Part shown: positions 1 to 8,547 of the stretch, one piece after another | Layout: each line of letters begins with the position of its first letter | Numbering within the stretch: the first letter of the stretch is position 1 | Source: Bacillus renqingensis | GTDB taxonomy: Bacteria > Bacillota > Bacilli > Bacillales > Cytobacillaceae | Direction of reading: 5' to 3' | Assembly: GCF_016464375.1 (NCBI RefSeq) | Contig: NZ_JADDIU010000011.1 | Coordinates: 90,784 to 154,783 of the forward strand | DNA: 64,000 nt | Translations under genes and position numbers: made by a program | The notes under the pieces: model-generated | Told to the model about the DNA's origin: nothing | The model's database searches: none | The model's input: only the letters and a program-made list of their open reading frames with translations

Positions 1-60
1 GTTTATCAAAGTGAGGCTGAGGCCCTGGATGTCTATGAACAGTATTTTGGATTTGAATAG
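1..60 (+). CDS. splA: SplA C-terminus (partial)
   Basis: An open frame runs from the window edge for 19 codons and ends at TAG (58-60), 11 bp before splB. In Bacillus the gene directly upstream of splB is splA, a small TRAP-like regulator of the spl operon. The call rests mainly on this position; the visible tail (ending in EQYFGFE) is too short for an independent family assignment. Confidence 0.45.
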   Translation, partial: VYQSEAEALDVYEQYFGFE

Positions 61-71
61 AGGATGTAACG

Positions 72-1100
72 ATGAATAAACCATTTATGCCTCAACTCGT
101 ATATTTTGAACCAAAAGCGCTGGAATACCCGCTTGGGCAAGAATTAAAGGAAAAATTTGAAAAAATGAATGTGGAAATTCGCTTCACTACTTCACATAAT
201 CAGGTAAGGGACCTTCCTGGTGATACTGATTTTCAAAGGTACCGGATTGCAAAGTCTACGCTAGTTGTCGGAATAAGAAAAACGCTTAAGTTTGATACAT
301 CAAAGCCTTCAGCCGAATACGCGATTCCATTTGCTACGGGCTGTATGGGCCATTGCCATTATTGTTATTTGCAAACGACAATGGGTACAAAGCCATACAT
401 CCGCACATATGTCAATGTGGATGAAATCTTAGAAGCAGCTGATCAATATATGGAGGAACGTGCACCAGAAGTCACAAGATTCGAAGCTTCTTGCACCTCT
501 GATATTGTAGGAATCGACCATTTAACCCATACCTTAAAGCGAGCGATTGAACACTTTGGAAAATCGGAACTTGGTAAGCTACGTTTTGTCACAAAATTCC
601 ATCATGTTGATCATTTACTAGATGCCAAACATAATGGAAAAACCAGATTTCGGTTTAGTGTAAATGCAGACTACGTGATAAAAAATTTTGAACCAGGTAC
701 ATCAACGCTGGCAAAACGAATTGAAGCAGCTGGAAAAGTGGCGAGAGCCGGCTATCCATTAGGGTTTATCGTGGCCCCTATTTACTTGTACGAAGGCTGG
801 GAGGATGGCTACTATCATTTGTTTGAACGGCTTGATGCCGAGTTACCGATGGATGTGCGGGATGATATCACCTTTGAATTTATTCAACACCGATTCACCA
901 AACCAGCAAAGAGAGTGATTGAAAAGAACTATCCAATGACAAAATTAGAATTAGATGAGACTGCAAGAAGATATAAATGGGGGAAATACGGCATCGGGAA
1001 ATATATTTATCAAAAAGAAGAAGAAGAAGATATCAAAAGCCATCTCTATTCTTATATGGAAAAGTTCTTTCCAAAAGCTAAATTGGAATACTTTACTTAA
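72..1100 (+). CDS. splB: Spore photoproduct lyase
   Basis: Radical-SAM DNA repair enzyme that reverts the spore photoproduct (5-thyminyl-5,6-dihydrothymine) to two thymines during germination. The 342-residue length matches the family. The radical-SAM cluster motif CMGHCHYC gives Cys91, Cys95 and Cys98, and Cys141 (EASC) is at the position of the conserved hydrogen-donating cysteine of B. subtilis SplB. The start is preceded by AGAGGATG. The gene follows the probable splA end closely, as in the spl operon, which in Bacillus is transcribed in the forespore by sigma-G; that promoter is outside the window. It marks the host as an endospore former. Confidence 0.95.
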   Translation: MNKPFMPQLVYFEPKALEYPLGQELKEKFEKMNVEIRFTTSHNQVRDLPGDTDFQRYRIAKSTLVVGIRKTLKFDTSKPSAEYAIPFATGCMGHCHYCYLQTTMGTKPYIRTYVNVDEILEAADQYMEERAPEVTRFEASCTSDIVGIDHLTHTLKRAIEHFGKSELGKLRFVTKFHHVDHLLDAKHNGKTRFRFSVNADYVIKNFEPGTSTLAKRIEAAGKVARAGYPLGFIVAPIYLYEGWEDGYYHLFERLDAELPMDVRDDITFEFIQHRFTKPAKRVIEKNYPMTKLELDETARRYKWGKYGIGKYIYQKEEEEDIKSHLYSYMEKFFPKAKLEYFT

Positions 1101-1114
1101 ACAATATTTCGTCC

Positions 1115-1168
1115 GAAAAAGGGGCAGTCCACCACCTCTGTAACGAAGTGGGTGACTGCCCCTTTCTA
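1115..1168. terminator. Long hairpin after splB, possible terminator or repeat
   Basis: The arms AAAGGGGCAGTC (from 1118) and GACTGCCCCTTT (to 1165) pair almost perfectly around a loop that itself contains short complementary tracts (CCACC/GGTG). T-rich flanks lie on both strands, so it could end splB on the plus strand and the response-regulator remnant on the minus strand. The loop symmetry also fits a dispersed extragenic repeat. Confidence 0.7.
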
Positions 1169-1179
1169 CTATTAATAAC

Positions 1180-1394
1180 ACCTGAGGTTTCCCTAATTTT
1201 CAGGCAAGTCTTAATACCATCCATTTTCGGCATCATCACATCCAAAATCACGAGTTGAACGGAGTTGGAATTCAACATTTCGATTGCCTGCAACCCATTC
1301 TCTGCCTCCAACACTTGAAGGCCTTTATTTCCCAAATGGACACGGATTACATTGCGAATTTCCGCATCATCTCAACAACCAATATTGTATTCAT
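1180..1394 (-). pseudogene. Response regulator receiver domain, frameshifted and truncated
   Basis: Reading from ATG at 1394 gives MNTILVVE, then the frame is lost near 1370-1374. One missing base there would restore the usual receiver start (VVEDDAEIRNVI). The shifted frame continues with LEAENGLQAIEML and VILDVMMPKMDGI, the phospho-acceptor Asp region of a CheY-like domain. Similarity stops near 1180, just before the hairpin at 1115-1168, so the rest of the receiver and any output domain are gone. The start overlaps the end of the methyltransferase by 23 bp, suggesting former co-transcription. Confidence 0.75.
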
Positions 1395-2010
1395 TTCGCC
1401 TCCTCCTTCGGCAAACATAAACAAAAGCTGGCGGAAAATTTAGTGGTACATACAGTATTTTCTCCATTTCAAATCGCTCTGAAAGTTGTTTTTTCATTTG
1501 CAGCGAATATTGAAACGCAATAAAGAGGCCTCCTGGTTTTAACGAATTTTCTACTTGGTTAAGTAATTTTTCTCGAAATTCAGTTGAAAAATTAAAAAAG
1601 GGCAGTCCACTAATGATACAGTCCAATTGCTGAATACCATGTTGATTTATGACATTCATTAAATGGACAGCATTTTGGCAGCACAAGAATTCCGGGAATT
1701 CTATTTGTAGGCCCCTTCGCATTTTTTCCTCATTTTCGAACAAAAACACCTTTGCCTGTTCGGAAACCCGAGGCTTTATTTCTCTTGTTATAACACCTGT
1801 ACCGGAACCAAGCTCTGCTATGGCACCTACTTCATTCCATTCCACCTGTTGAATCATTTTTTTAGACAAAAACCTCGAGCTTGGCCATAAACTGCCGATC
1901 TGCTTAGGATTTTGGATAAACTTTTGTAAAAAAAACAAAGAATTTTGGCTATTCAAAGAAACTCTCCTCCCATACTTCGTTTTATTTTTCTCAATTGCAG
2001 ATTTATTCAT
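1372..2010 (-). CDS. Class I SAM-dependent methyltransferase (phospholipid N-methyltransferase-like)
   Basis: Rossmann-fold methyltransferase of about 212 residues. It carries the SAM-binding motif AELGSGTGVITREI, an acidic end of strand 2 (VFLFENEE), and a motif IV-like IISGLPFFNF. The N-terminal NPKQIGSLWPSSRFLSKKM is characteristic of bacterial PmtA-like phospholipid methyltransferases, which are related to rRNA adenine dimethylases. ATG at 2010 was chosen; an upstream TTG at 2055 lacks a Shine-Dalgarno. The C-terminus is arginine rich and overlaps the broken response regulator. The substrate is inferred from family resemblance only. Confidence 0.75.
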   Translation of the reverse strand: MNKSAIEKNKTKYGRRVSLNSQNSLFFLQKFIQNPKQIGSLWPSSRFLSKKMIQQVEWNEVGAIAELGSGTGVITREIKPRVSEQAKVFLFENEEKMRRGLQIEFPEFLCCQNAVHLMNVINQHGIQQLDCIISGLPFFNFSTEFREKLLNQVENSLKPGGLFIAFQYSLQMKKQLSERFEMEKILYVPLNFPPAFVYVCRRRRRNEYNIGC

Positions 2011-2169
2011 GTAACAATGAATGACTATTCTCTTTAGGTTTAAGAAACTTAGCAAGGACTAGCAGCAAAACGGAAATGATTACAACCATAACAAATGGTT
2101 TTTTATAAGGGGAACAATATAGTGGAATGGTTCGTTATGGACTCATATGGAGGGAATTATAAAGACACC

Positions 2170-2204
2170 AAAAGAGCAACAGCTATATGAACTGTTGCTC
2201 TTTT
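2170..2204. terminator. Perfect 13-bp hairpin terminator
   Basis: The arms AAAAGAGCAACAG (2170-2182) and CTGTTGCTCTTTT (2192-2204) are perfect with a 9-nt loop. It lies just downstream of the S66 peptidase gene on the minus strand and very likely ends that transcript. Confidence 0.85.
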
Positions 2205-2232
2205 AAATAGGATTTATTTAGTTATGTAAAGC

Positions 2233-2245
2233 GGTGCCTGACACC
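2233..2245. repeat. GGTGCCTGACACC extragenic repeat
   Basis: Short imperfect palindrome GGTGCCTGACACC just after the stop of the S66 peptidase. This word recurs between genes in many Bacillaceae genomes. Only one copy was noticed in this window. Confidence 0.4.
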
Positions 2246-2253
2246 ACCCTCTA

Positions 2254-3285
2254 TCATTGTACCCCGTTTTCCAAAATCGAGAATTTTTCCTTCGTACAGT
2301 CTATTTCTGCCATTACCCCATAAGGCAAAATAAACTTCGGTTCAGTATGACCAAAATTTAAATTATACAGAATTGGCAAATCTTCTAAAGAATATTCCTT
2401 CATCACCTTCAGAATTTCATGTTTATATTCATCATAATACTTCTCGTCTTGTGGTTTACCAAAAATAATTCCCTTTATTCTTTGTAAAATGCCTTGTGCA
2501 GCATAATTTCGTAACCAATACCTGATATATTTTGGTTCTGGCTTCTCTTCAGATGTTTCAAAGAAAAGAATGCTATCTTCCCAATATTTTTTCTCAGGCC
2601 AAAGTTCCGTTCCTTTTACGAATTCAAGTACTTCCATACAACCGCCGATCAAACGTCCTTGTACTAAACCAGAGCCTTGAAGTAGTTCATATCCAGCGTT
2701 CTGTTGCATCGTACGGCGCCTGTTCTTATTCGTTTCTATCCATTCCAAACGCTCACTTGTCCATTCTTTAGCCGGTTGAATTTCACCAATTATCTTATTG
2801 GAAAAAAGCGTTCGATTTACCATTTCAATCGTATAGGGATCCATCTCAACGTTTTCAGCAAAATCAGTTAAAATTGCCGGACCGTAAAATGAAGAGATTC
2901 CTGCTTTATGGCAAAATAAATGTAGAACAGTCACATCGGAGTAACCCATAAAAATTTTCGCATTTTCACGTATAACATCAAAATCAATATAAGGAAGTAA
3001 GCGAATACTCTCTTCCCCACCAATATTTGTAAAAACACCTTTAATATTTTCATCCTTAAATGCCATCATTAAATCTTCAGCACGTGCTTGTGGATTATTA
3101 TAAAGATAGTCTCCCCCTTTCAAACTATTCGGCATTGGGATAACTTTTAAACCAAAAATATCTTCCAATCTATTTACACCTTGTTCATACCGCCATCTAA
3201 GTTCTGGGTCTCCTGCCCCTCCCCATGAAGGACTTACTGTTGCAACACAATCTCCCCGCTGTAATTTTTTCGGCTTTATTAACAC
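2254..3285 (-). CDS. S66 family LD-carboxypeptidase (MccF-like)
   Basis: Serine peptidase of the S66 family, whose members cleave L,D bonds in peptidoglycan tetrapeptides or, as MccF, inactivate microcin C-type peptide-nucleotides. The nucleophile motif GYSDVT places Ser116. The oxyanion region IGGEESIRLL and the late NFGHTEPKFILPYG with the catalytic His are present, and FFETSEEKPEP carries the candidate Glu. At 343 residues it is full length. The start is GTG at 3285, five bases after a strong GGGAGGGAG. There is no signal peptide, so it is cytoplasmic. The GYSDVT form favours the MccF-like subgroup, but the substrate is not proven. Confidence 0.85.
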   Translation of the reverse strand: MLIKPKKLQRGDCVATVSPSWGGAGDPELRWRYEQGVNRLEDIFGLKVIPMPNSLKGGDYLYNNPQARAEDLMMAFKDENIKGVFTNIGGEESIRLLPYIDFDVIRENAKIFMGYSDVTVLHLFCHKAGISSFYGPAILTDFAENVEMDPYTIEMVNRTLFSNKIIGEIQPAKEWTSERLEWIETNKNRRRTMQQNAGYELLQGSGLVQGRLIGGCMEVLEFVKGTELWPEKKYWEDSILFFETSEEKPEPKYIRYWLRNYAAQGILQRIKGIIFGKPQDEKYYDEYKHEILKVMKEYSLEDLPILYNLNFGHTEPKFILPYGVMAEIDCTKEKFSILENGVQ

Positions 3286-3509
3286 ATTAACTCCCTCCCT
3301 TTAATAGCTAACTGTATTGAACTTATTATAAAGAGATATATGTTGTAAAACAATAAATTTTTCCAATGCCTTCATCAAAGAAACCACACTATTATCAAGC
3401 GAGTGGGCAACTCAATTTTCCATTTACTTTCAGGTACGCAAAGCGACGAAGGACTGATTCTTTTTTCCATTTCTCCGCATCTATCTTACGTACTTTCATT
3501 GAAAATGTT

Positions 3510-3518
3510 TGATATAAT
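3510..3518 (+). promoter_or_regulatory. Extended -10 promoter for the AIM24 gene
   Basis: TGATATAAT (TG-n-TATAAT, with -10 at 3513-3518) lies 24 bp before the ATG at 3543. No good -35 is present, as is usual for extended -10 promoters. Confidence 0.55.
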
Positions 3519-3542
3519 ATAAAAAATGGAGGGGAAAGGGTA

Positions 3543-4340
3543 ATGTCAGAAGCATATCAAGTTATTTCTTTTGTTGAAAATCAAAATATCAAAATTGAAA
3601 TTTTAGAATATCAAAATTTAGGCGGGAATGATAATTTTTCCGTTGCCGAAAAATTATATTTTGCTCAACAGTCCAATATCAAATTAAGACAAGTCAAAAT
3701 TACACTAAAAAACAGTTCCTTAACAGCGGAATCCGGTGCTCTTCAGTTTATGAAAGGGGCTATTACATTAAAAAGCTTAGGTGGAACTGGCGCCAAAGGA
3801 TTTTTAAAAGGACTTGCCTCTAACGTATTGACGAATGAATCCATGGTCAAACCGCAATACCAAGGGAGCGGGATTATTTATCTGGAACCCAGTTTTAAAC
3901 ACTACATGATTGTGGAACTGAACAACGAAGAAATCATTGCAGATAAAGGGCTTTTTTATGCTTGTGAATCAAGTGTCTCCGTTTCTGTTCAGTCCATGAA
4001 AAATATTTCCTCTGCCATTGTCGGAGGAGAAGGGCTATTTCAAACAAAAGTTTCCGGAAGAGGATTTTGTGTATTTGAAATACCTGTTCCCGAAGATGAA
4101 CTTGTAGAATTGGAAATTCAAAATGAAATGGTTCAAGTTGATGGGAACTTCACACTTTTCCGAGTTGGCAATATAGATTTTACTGTTGAAAAATCGACAA
4201 AAAGCATTTTCGGTTCTGTTGCTTCCGGAGAAGGATTACTTCAAACATTTAGAGGTACAGGGAAAGTCATTATCGCACCAACATTACCTGTCTACGAAAA
4301 ATTAGTTCATGCTTTAACCCCAATGCCACCATCAAAATAA
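3543..4340 (+). CDS. AIM24 family protein
   Basis: 265-residue protein with the duplicated beta-rich fold of the AIM24 family (named from a yeast mitochondrial protein). Bacterial members have no settled biochemical role. Visible family signs are ESGALQFMKGAI, GSGIIYLEPSFKHYMIVEL, GGEGLFQTKVSGRGFCVFEIP and the repeated-style GEGLLQTFRGTGKVIIAP near the C-terminus. A GGAGGGG site precedes the ATG. No signal peptide or membrane helix is seen. It appears to be a single-gene unit with its own extended -10 promoter. Confidence 0.85.
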   Translation: MSEAYQVISFVENQNIKIEILEYQNLGGNDNFSVAEKLYFAQQSNIKLRQVKITLKNSSLTAESGALQFMKGAITLKSLGGTGAKGFLKGLASNVLTNESMVKPQYQGSGIIYLEPSFKHYMIVELNNEEIIADKGLFYACESSVSVSVQSMKNISSAIVGGEGLFQTKVSGRGFCVFEIPVPEDELVELEIQNEMVQVDGNFTLFRVGNIDFTVEKSTKSIFGSVASGEGLLQTFRGTGKVIIAPTLPVYEKLVHALTPMPPSK

Positions 4341-4474
4341 AAAAGCGATTCTAAAATGTTAACAGGTGCAATTTAAAGGTGCAAACAACAAAATAGGATA
4401 CATTTGGTTGCCACAATTTATAAGTACTGTCACCACCGGGAATATATATTTTTAAAAAATCATATATATGAAGT

Positions 4475-4492
4475 GACGTTAACGTTAACGTC
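4475..4492. promoter_or_regulatory. Perfect 18-bp palindrome upstream of SPW gene
   Basis: GACGTTAACGTTAACGTC reads the same on both strands. It lies 22 bp before the start of the SPW gene and just before its Shine-Dalgarno, so it could be an operator or an RNA hairpin in the leader. No matching regulator was identified. Confidence 0.4.
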
Positions 4493-4514
4493 TTATATAA
4501 GGGAGGTGCTTATC

Positions 4515-4691
4515 ATGTGGCAGCTTTGGCTTACTGGATTAATTGGTATTTGGCTCATCGTTTCACCATGGGTGTATAACTTCTCCAGTAATTCAGGCGC
4601 AATGTGGAACAGTATCATTTTTGGATTCATTGTCTTAATACTTGCTATTTGGGCTAGTGCAGCTAACAAAAACAGCAGATCCAGTGACTAA
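4515..4691 (+). CDS. SPW repeat small membrane protein
   Basis: 58-residue protein with two predicted membrane helices (WLTGLIGIWLIVSPWVY and SIIFGFIVLILAIWASA). It contains the SPWV signature of the SPW repeat family, small integral membrane proteins of unknown function found singly or in tandem. The ATG at 4515 is chosen because AAGGGAGGTG sits just upstream. An upstream in-frame ATG at 4404 has no ribosome binding site and would add a non-conserved extension across the palindrome. Confidence 0.8.
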   Translation: MWQLWLTGLIGIWLIVSPWVYNFSSNSGAMWNSIIFGFIVLILAIWASAANKNSRSSD

Positions 4692-4698
4692 TTTAATT

Positions 4699-4738
4699 GG
4701 GTCAGAGGGATTAGTTTCATATCCCATCTGGCCCTGTT
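4699..4738 (+). terminator. Terminator after SPW gene
   Basis: GGGTCAGAGGGAT (4699-4711) pairs with ATCCCATCTGGCCC (4721-4734) with few mismatches and is followed by TGTTTT. It lies 8 bp after the SPW stop codon. Confidence 0.75.
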
Positions 4739-4773
4739 TTATGGAATCGGTCGGAGGGAATGGTTGCTAGTCA

Positions 4774-4832
4774 CCTAAGTTCTGGAGCACCTGCCTCTTT
4801 TCCATGGAAGACTTACTATTGCAACGCAATAC
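4774..4832 (-). pseudogene. Remnant of a second S66 peptidase N-terminus
   Basis: On the minus strand this stretch is clearly similar at nucleotide level to codons 12-30 of the intact S66 gene (3200-3255): both carry TGTRTTGC, CAAYAGTAAGTC and CCAGAACTTAG. The copy contains stop codons and length changes and has no continuation, so it is a decayed fragment of a paralogue, perhaps left by an old tandem duplication. Confidence 0.6.
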
Positions 4833-4853
4833 ATAGGTTGTGAAACAAAAAAT

Positions 4854-5645
4854 CTAAATAATCTTTGCAATAAATACAATCAAATACGAAGCAGGAATAA
4901 TTAATAGCAGTGAAGCGAATGTTCCCAATGTTTTACTGCCTACCATCCCAATCACAACTGTACGAAAATCCTCTTCTGTGGATTTGCCTTCCATCACATC
5001 ATCCGTCATAATAGATAACTGCGGGTCTATAAATATGGACATGAGAATGGTCGCAATCCCGTTAACGATGGAAGATAATGTAACGCAAGTTGCTCTTAAA
5101 TCTGGAGCAATACTCCCCGCATATATAGGTGCTAATGCTCCAACCGTTAATAAAGCAACTGCAATGACATTATAAATGATGATTTTTATAGGTAATTTCC
5201 TTAAATTAAATCCTGTGATATTCTCTTTTACGGGGATTGCCACACAGTCCTTCATGTAATTAACTCCAGCTTTTGAAAAACTATGGATAACAAGTTTAGG
5301 GATTGACCGATCAACTGAGAAGTGCAGTACCCCTTTATAAAAAATCCTTTGAAATGTTGGAATTAAAAAAGCACCAGCAATTGTAGCAATACCAGATACT
5401 ATAATTATGATATTAAAAATATGTAATAAATAAGTTGAACCAGAGTTATGTTCTACATATTTGGTTAGTAATGGAACTTGAAATGTTACCGCCATTCTTG
5501 ATACTAATGTTAAGATGTTAAATACTGCAAATGAAACAGCTATTTTACCTGTTCTGACGCCAACCATTCGGACGGAATAGGCCAAAGTCCCTATCAAAGA
5601 TATTATAAAGTTTAGGATTAAAACAATGATAATTTGTGAACTCAA
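4854..5645 (-). CDS. amj: Lipid II flippase Amj
   Basis: 263-residue polytopic membrane protein of the Amj (YdaH) family. Amj is the alternate to MurJ and moves the peptidoglycan precursor lipid II across the membrane. The N-terminal IGTLAYSVRMVGVRTGKIAV segment is the conserved signature, and about six hydrophobic segments follow. The start is TTG, preceded by AGGTGAAAG with good spacing. In B. subtilis amj is induced by envelope stress through sigma-M; a matching promoter was not identified here. The S66 remnant lies just downstream. Confidence 0.85.
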   Translation of the reverse strand: MSSQIIIVLILNFIISLIGTLAYSVRMVGVRTGKIAVSFAVFNILTLVSRMAVTFQVPLLTKYVEHNSGSTYLLHIFNIIIIVSGIATIAGAFLIPTFQRIFYKGVLHFSVDRSIPKLVIHSFSKAGVNYMKDCVAIPVKENITGFNLRKLPIKIIIYNVIAVALLTVGALAPIYAGSIAPDLRATCVTLSSIVNGIATILMSIFIDPQLSIMTDDVMEGKSTEEDFRTVVIGMVGSKTLGTFASLLLIIPASYLIVFIAKII

Positions 5646-5704
5646 TTACTTTCACCTACTCTTCTTAATCCATTGTGTCATTTTTTGGATTTCACTACAA
5701 GTTC

Positions 5705-6541
5705 TCAACAAATAAATTCAGAAAATTTTTTGTCCAGCCAATGGCTTGGTTTTTCTAAGTAATTTGGAATCTTAGTATGAATATCCCCAATTGCTGCATT
5801 GATTTGTGATTGTGTAAGGAAAAGAGCCTTCGTCAAGTTAGCACCCCTTAGATTTGCATCTCTAAGGTCAGCTCCAATAAAATCAGCCTTCCTTAAATCA
5901 CTATGACTTAAATTTGCTGCTATCAGTAATTTCCCACGGAAATCTTCACCTTGTAAGTCCAGCCCTTTTAAATTTGCTCCTAAGTAGTCAAAGTCTTCCT
6001 TGATCCTGCGCTTTTTACCTCTTTTAATGAGGTCGGCTCGATACCTTTTACTTGTCTCTACTAATAGAACATTGACATTACTTCTATGTGCAGCAATATC
6101 TATCTCTAAAATCTCCTTTGGCTTTTTTTCGGTTAGTTCAACCGTTTCTTTGTAAATCTTTTGTAGGCTGGCCTGAAACGATTGCGTCTCCTTTAAAGTC
6201 AGAGCTTGTTTGAGATACCAAAGCATTTCATGCAGTTGCTGTACAAGAGGAAATACAGCAAACATTTCTTCGGCATGCTCAAAATCCTCACGCCAGTCTT
6301 TACCATTATAAATAAACTGCGAAACATGCTGCCCTGCCCCGAAACATTCATAAGATACACAGCCGCGAAAGCCTTTCTCCCTCAATAGGTCATGTATAGA
6401 ACACGAGTTATTTGAACATAAATTTCGGCAAGGTTGTCCGCCGGCTTTGTTGAAAGGAAAATCCGCTGACTTTCCATAGGGTAATGCTACACAGCACAAT
6501 CCAAAGCAATTCTTGCAATCTGATTGTAAATCAGCAATCAT
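5705..6541 (-). CDS. Pentapeptide-repeat protein with N-terminal cysteine cluster
   Basis: About 278 residues. The N-terminus has a CKNCFGLCC cluster with further cysteines (PCRNLC, CSIH, GCVSYECFG) resembling a YkgJ/CxxCxxCC zinc or iron-sulfur binding region. The middle is helical. The C-terminal part holds pentapeptide repeats (ANLKGLDLQGEDFRG, ANLSHSDLRKADFIGADL, DANLRGANLTKA), which form a right-handed quadrilateral beta-helix. ATG at 6541 is chosen because AGGAAG lies 9 bases upstream; an ATG at 6568 has no such site. The function is unknown; some pentapeptide-repeat proteins protect gyrase, which cannot be inferred here. Confidence 0.75.
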   Translation of the reverse strand: MIADLQSDCKNCFGLCCVALPYGKSADFPFNKAGGQPCRNLCSNNSCSIHDLLREKGFRGCVSYECFGAGQHVSQFIYNGKDWREDFEHAEEMFAVFPLVQQLHEMLWYLKQALTLKETQSFQASLQKIYKETVELTEKKPKEILEIDIAAHRSNVNVLLVETSKRYRADLIKRGKKRRIKEDFDYLGANLKGLDLQGEDFRGKLLIAANLSHSDLRKADFIGADLRDANLRGANLTKALFLTQSQINAAIGDIHTKIPNYLEKPSHWLDKKFSEFIC

Positions 6542-6736
6542 TATTAAACACTTCCTGTCTAATGACATAGAATATTTTTAAGTATATAGGAAAAAGCGGA
6601 CTGTTAATAGTTTTAAGAAGGTGCGAACCCTATTTCTGTTAGTTGTGACTCTTTCGATTGTCCCTCCGCTTTACAATGTCTAATAATATAGATGTTTTTA
6701 TCCATCATTCCTCCAACCTTAGCCCTATTCCATTGA

Positions 6737-7198
6737 TTATGAAAAGAGTTCTTTAACAAATTGTTCTTCTGATATTACTTTAAGCCCATTTCTTTTCAAC
6801 AAGGCAGAAGTAACCCCATTTCCAACTATTTTCTCGCCCTTAAATTCACCATTGTAAATCGTTGTACTTCCGCATGATGGACTATTCTCTTTAAGAACCA
6901 CCAATGTTGCATTTATTTCTTTAGCTTTTTCTAATGTAGCATAAGCTCCTTTTATATATAGTTCTGTTACATCTCTACCTGACTTTCCAACAACTTTAGC
7001 CTTCCCGTCGAGTACATCTTCTCCGTCTCCACCTTCGATTTCAGCAGGTTCTCTAGGAGTTGAAAATCCACCAAGCAATTCTGGACATATTGTGATAGCT
7101 TTATTTTGGGCTGCTAAATCATGTATTTTTTTGTTTAAACAATGCGTTCCATTATACCTTACCTGAAGTCCAGCTAAACAAGAACTCACTAAGATCAT
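6737..7198 (-). CDS. DUF523 family protein
   Basis: 153 residues with the conserved DUF523 pattern: SSCLAG near the N-terminus, YNGTHCLN, CPELLGGFSTPREPAEI, a GxDVT motif and KENSPSCGS. The conserved cysteines suggest metal or iron-sulfur binding, but the family has no established function. The gene is near full length for the family and is followed upstream by a GNAT gene on the same strand 57 bp away, so they may share a transcript. Confidence 0.85.
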   Translation of the reverse strand: MILVSSCLAGLQVRYNGTHCLNKKIHDLAAQNKAITICPELLGGFSTPREPAEIEGGDGEDVLDGKAKVVGKSGRDVTELYIKGAYATLEKAKEINATLVVLKENSPSCGSTTIYNGEFKGEKIVGNGVTSALLKRNGLKVISEEQFVKELFS

Positions 7199-7255
7199 AA
7201 TTATACCTCTTTAATACAAATATTTTAGATTACCTCTTCCCCATTAAAGTACCTG

Positions 7256-7711
7256 TTAATTACAAGAATCATTGCTTAATTGCATACTCATCGTAACTGT
7301 TCTTTGGCTAAACCCTAATTTTTCATAAAGTTTAATTGCTGGATTACCTACAAATGCACTTAGACGAACTTCTGAATATCCTTCTTGTTTTAGGCGGTCA
7401 ATACCAGCTATCATTAACTTTTTAGCAAACCCATTCCCTCTAAACTCTTCCAAAACAAATAATTCATAAATAAACCCATACATTTTATCAGTAAATTGGT
7501 CTTTGCTTATTCCTATAAGAATCCACCCCATTAATTTATCGTTTTCTTTTGCGATTAAATAATAGCTTCCTTTTTCTAAAAGTGGATCAACAAGTTGTTT
7601 CACTTTTTCATTTGTCGGTTTTACCTCTCCCAAAGTGCCATCAAATAAAGCCTGCGGCGAAAGTAATATAATTTTTTTTAGTTCCAAATCGTTAGGTTTT
7701 TTGATTTCCAT
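7256..7711 (-). CDS. GNAT family N-acetyltransferase
   Basis: 151-residue single-domain acetyltransferase. The acetyl-CoA pyrophosphate-binding motif FRGNGFAKKLM (R-x-x-G-x-A type) follows the strand GFIYELFVLEEF, and the C-terminal NPAIKLYEKLGFSQR motif is typical. It transfers an acetyl group to an amine substrate that cannot be named from sequence. It lies between the DUF523 gene and a broken LysR gene on the same strand. Confidence 0.85.
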   Translation of the reverse strand: MEIKKPNDLELKKIILLSPQALFDGTLGEVKPTNEKVKQLVDPLLEKGSYYLIAKENDKLMGWILIGISKDQFTDKMYGFIYELFVLEEFRGNGFAKKLMIAGIDRLKQEGYSEVRLSAFVGNPAIKLYEKLGFSQRTVTMSMQLSNDSCN

Positions 7712-7760
7712 TTATCGTTGAATCCTTTCAATAATTAGTCGATAGTCGTTCAATCTTTTG

Positions 7761-8153
7761 CTACACCACAATTTCCTCATCAGCATGTTTTACTAGGAAT
7801 TCATAGAGTTTTGATCCAAGTTTGGCTTTTTTCGTCGCCAGTGAAATCGATCTCTTTTTCCCAAAGTCTGTAATTGGTAAAGTAAAAAGTTGTTGATGAT
7901 CAATATGCTTCGCACTTATTTCCGGGACAATCGTAATTCCCATTCCAGCCATTACGGCTCCAAAAATAAAATTACCAAAAGCTACTTCACTAATGATATT
8001 AGGCTTGTGACCCAGCGAATCCATTTGTTCTTTAATCCGCCTTCTTGTATCACAAGGAGCTTGGTGAACAATGAGGGGTTCTTTGCAAAGATCGACAAGC
8101 TGAACCGTTTTTCGTGATCGAAAACGGTGATCTATAGGAACCTTCTTTGCCAA
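7761..8153 (-). pseudogene. LysR regulator, substrate-binding domain remnant
   Basis: 130 codons matching the second half of a LysR-type regulator: LCKEPLIVHQ, then AVMAGMGITIVPE (the usual G-x-G-I-x-x-x-P element of the inducer-binding domain) and a C-terminal SLATKKAKLGSKLYEFL. The N-terminal winged-helix DNA-binding domain and linker are missing, and the first start codon is a TTG without Shine-Dalgarno. This is a 5'-truncated gene. Confidence 0.75.
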
Positions 8154-8169
8154 CGTGGTTTAGTTTATA

Positions 8170-8437
8170 TGCCATAAGACATCGCACCTTTCGTTCAAAT
8201 GATGTAAACATTATACCATTGTTCATTTAATGGCTGGAAGAATTAAATTGGATATATTTTACTCTATTAAATAATTCTATTCTTAAACCTATTTTTCGAA
8301 CCATTGCAGTGCCCGTTGTTCCATTTCCTATACAAACGTTTTTTTGCTTTGCTATAGAATTTCGTATCATCATACCGTCTGGTCTTAAGATTTGGCTTAG
8401 CAGGTGAAAGCTACAAATATAATGTATTCAAAACAAG
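8170..8437. other. Intergenic region without recognised gene
   Basis: About 270 bp between the LysR remnant and the ABC-F terminator hairpin. It is AT rich and has no frame with a ribosome binding site. It probably contains the deletion scar that removed the LysR N-terminus. Confidence 0.4.
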
Positions 8438-8469
8438 TTGCAGGCTTTACCAACAGGTATGGCCTGCAA
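8438..8469 (-). terminator. Hairpin downstream of ABC-F gene
   Basis: The arms TTGCAGGC (8438-8445) and GCCTGCAA (8462-8469) are perfect. On the minus strand the hairpin is followed by CTTGTTTTG, a weak T-tract. It lies about 80 bp after the restored ABC-F stop. Confidence 0.5.
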
Positions 8470-8547
8470 AATTAGGAAACAAAATAAACTATTCCTTTAC
8501 TTGTATAGTCTTTTACTATTTTCTAGTAGCAATAACGAGATGAAATA

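Noticed and set aside
4404..4514. N-terminal extension of the SPW protein
   Set aside because: The region contains a palindrome and the true Shine-Dalgarno; the extension has no site of its own.
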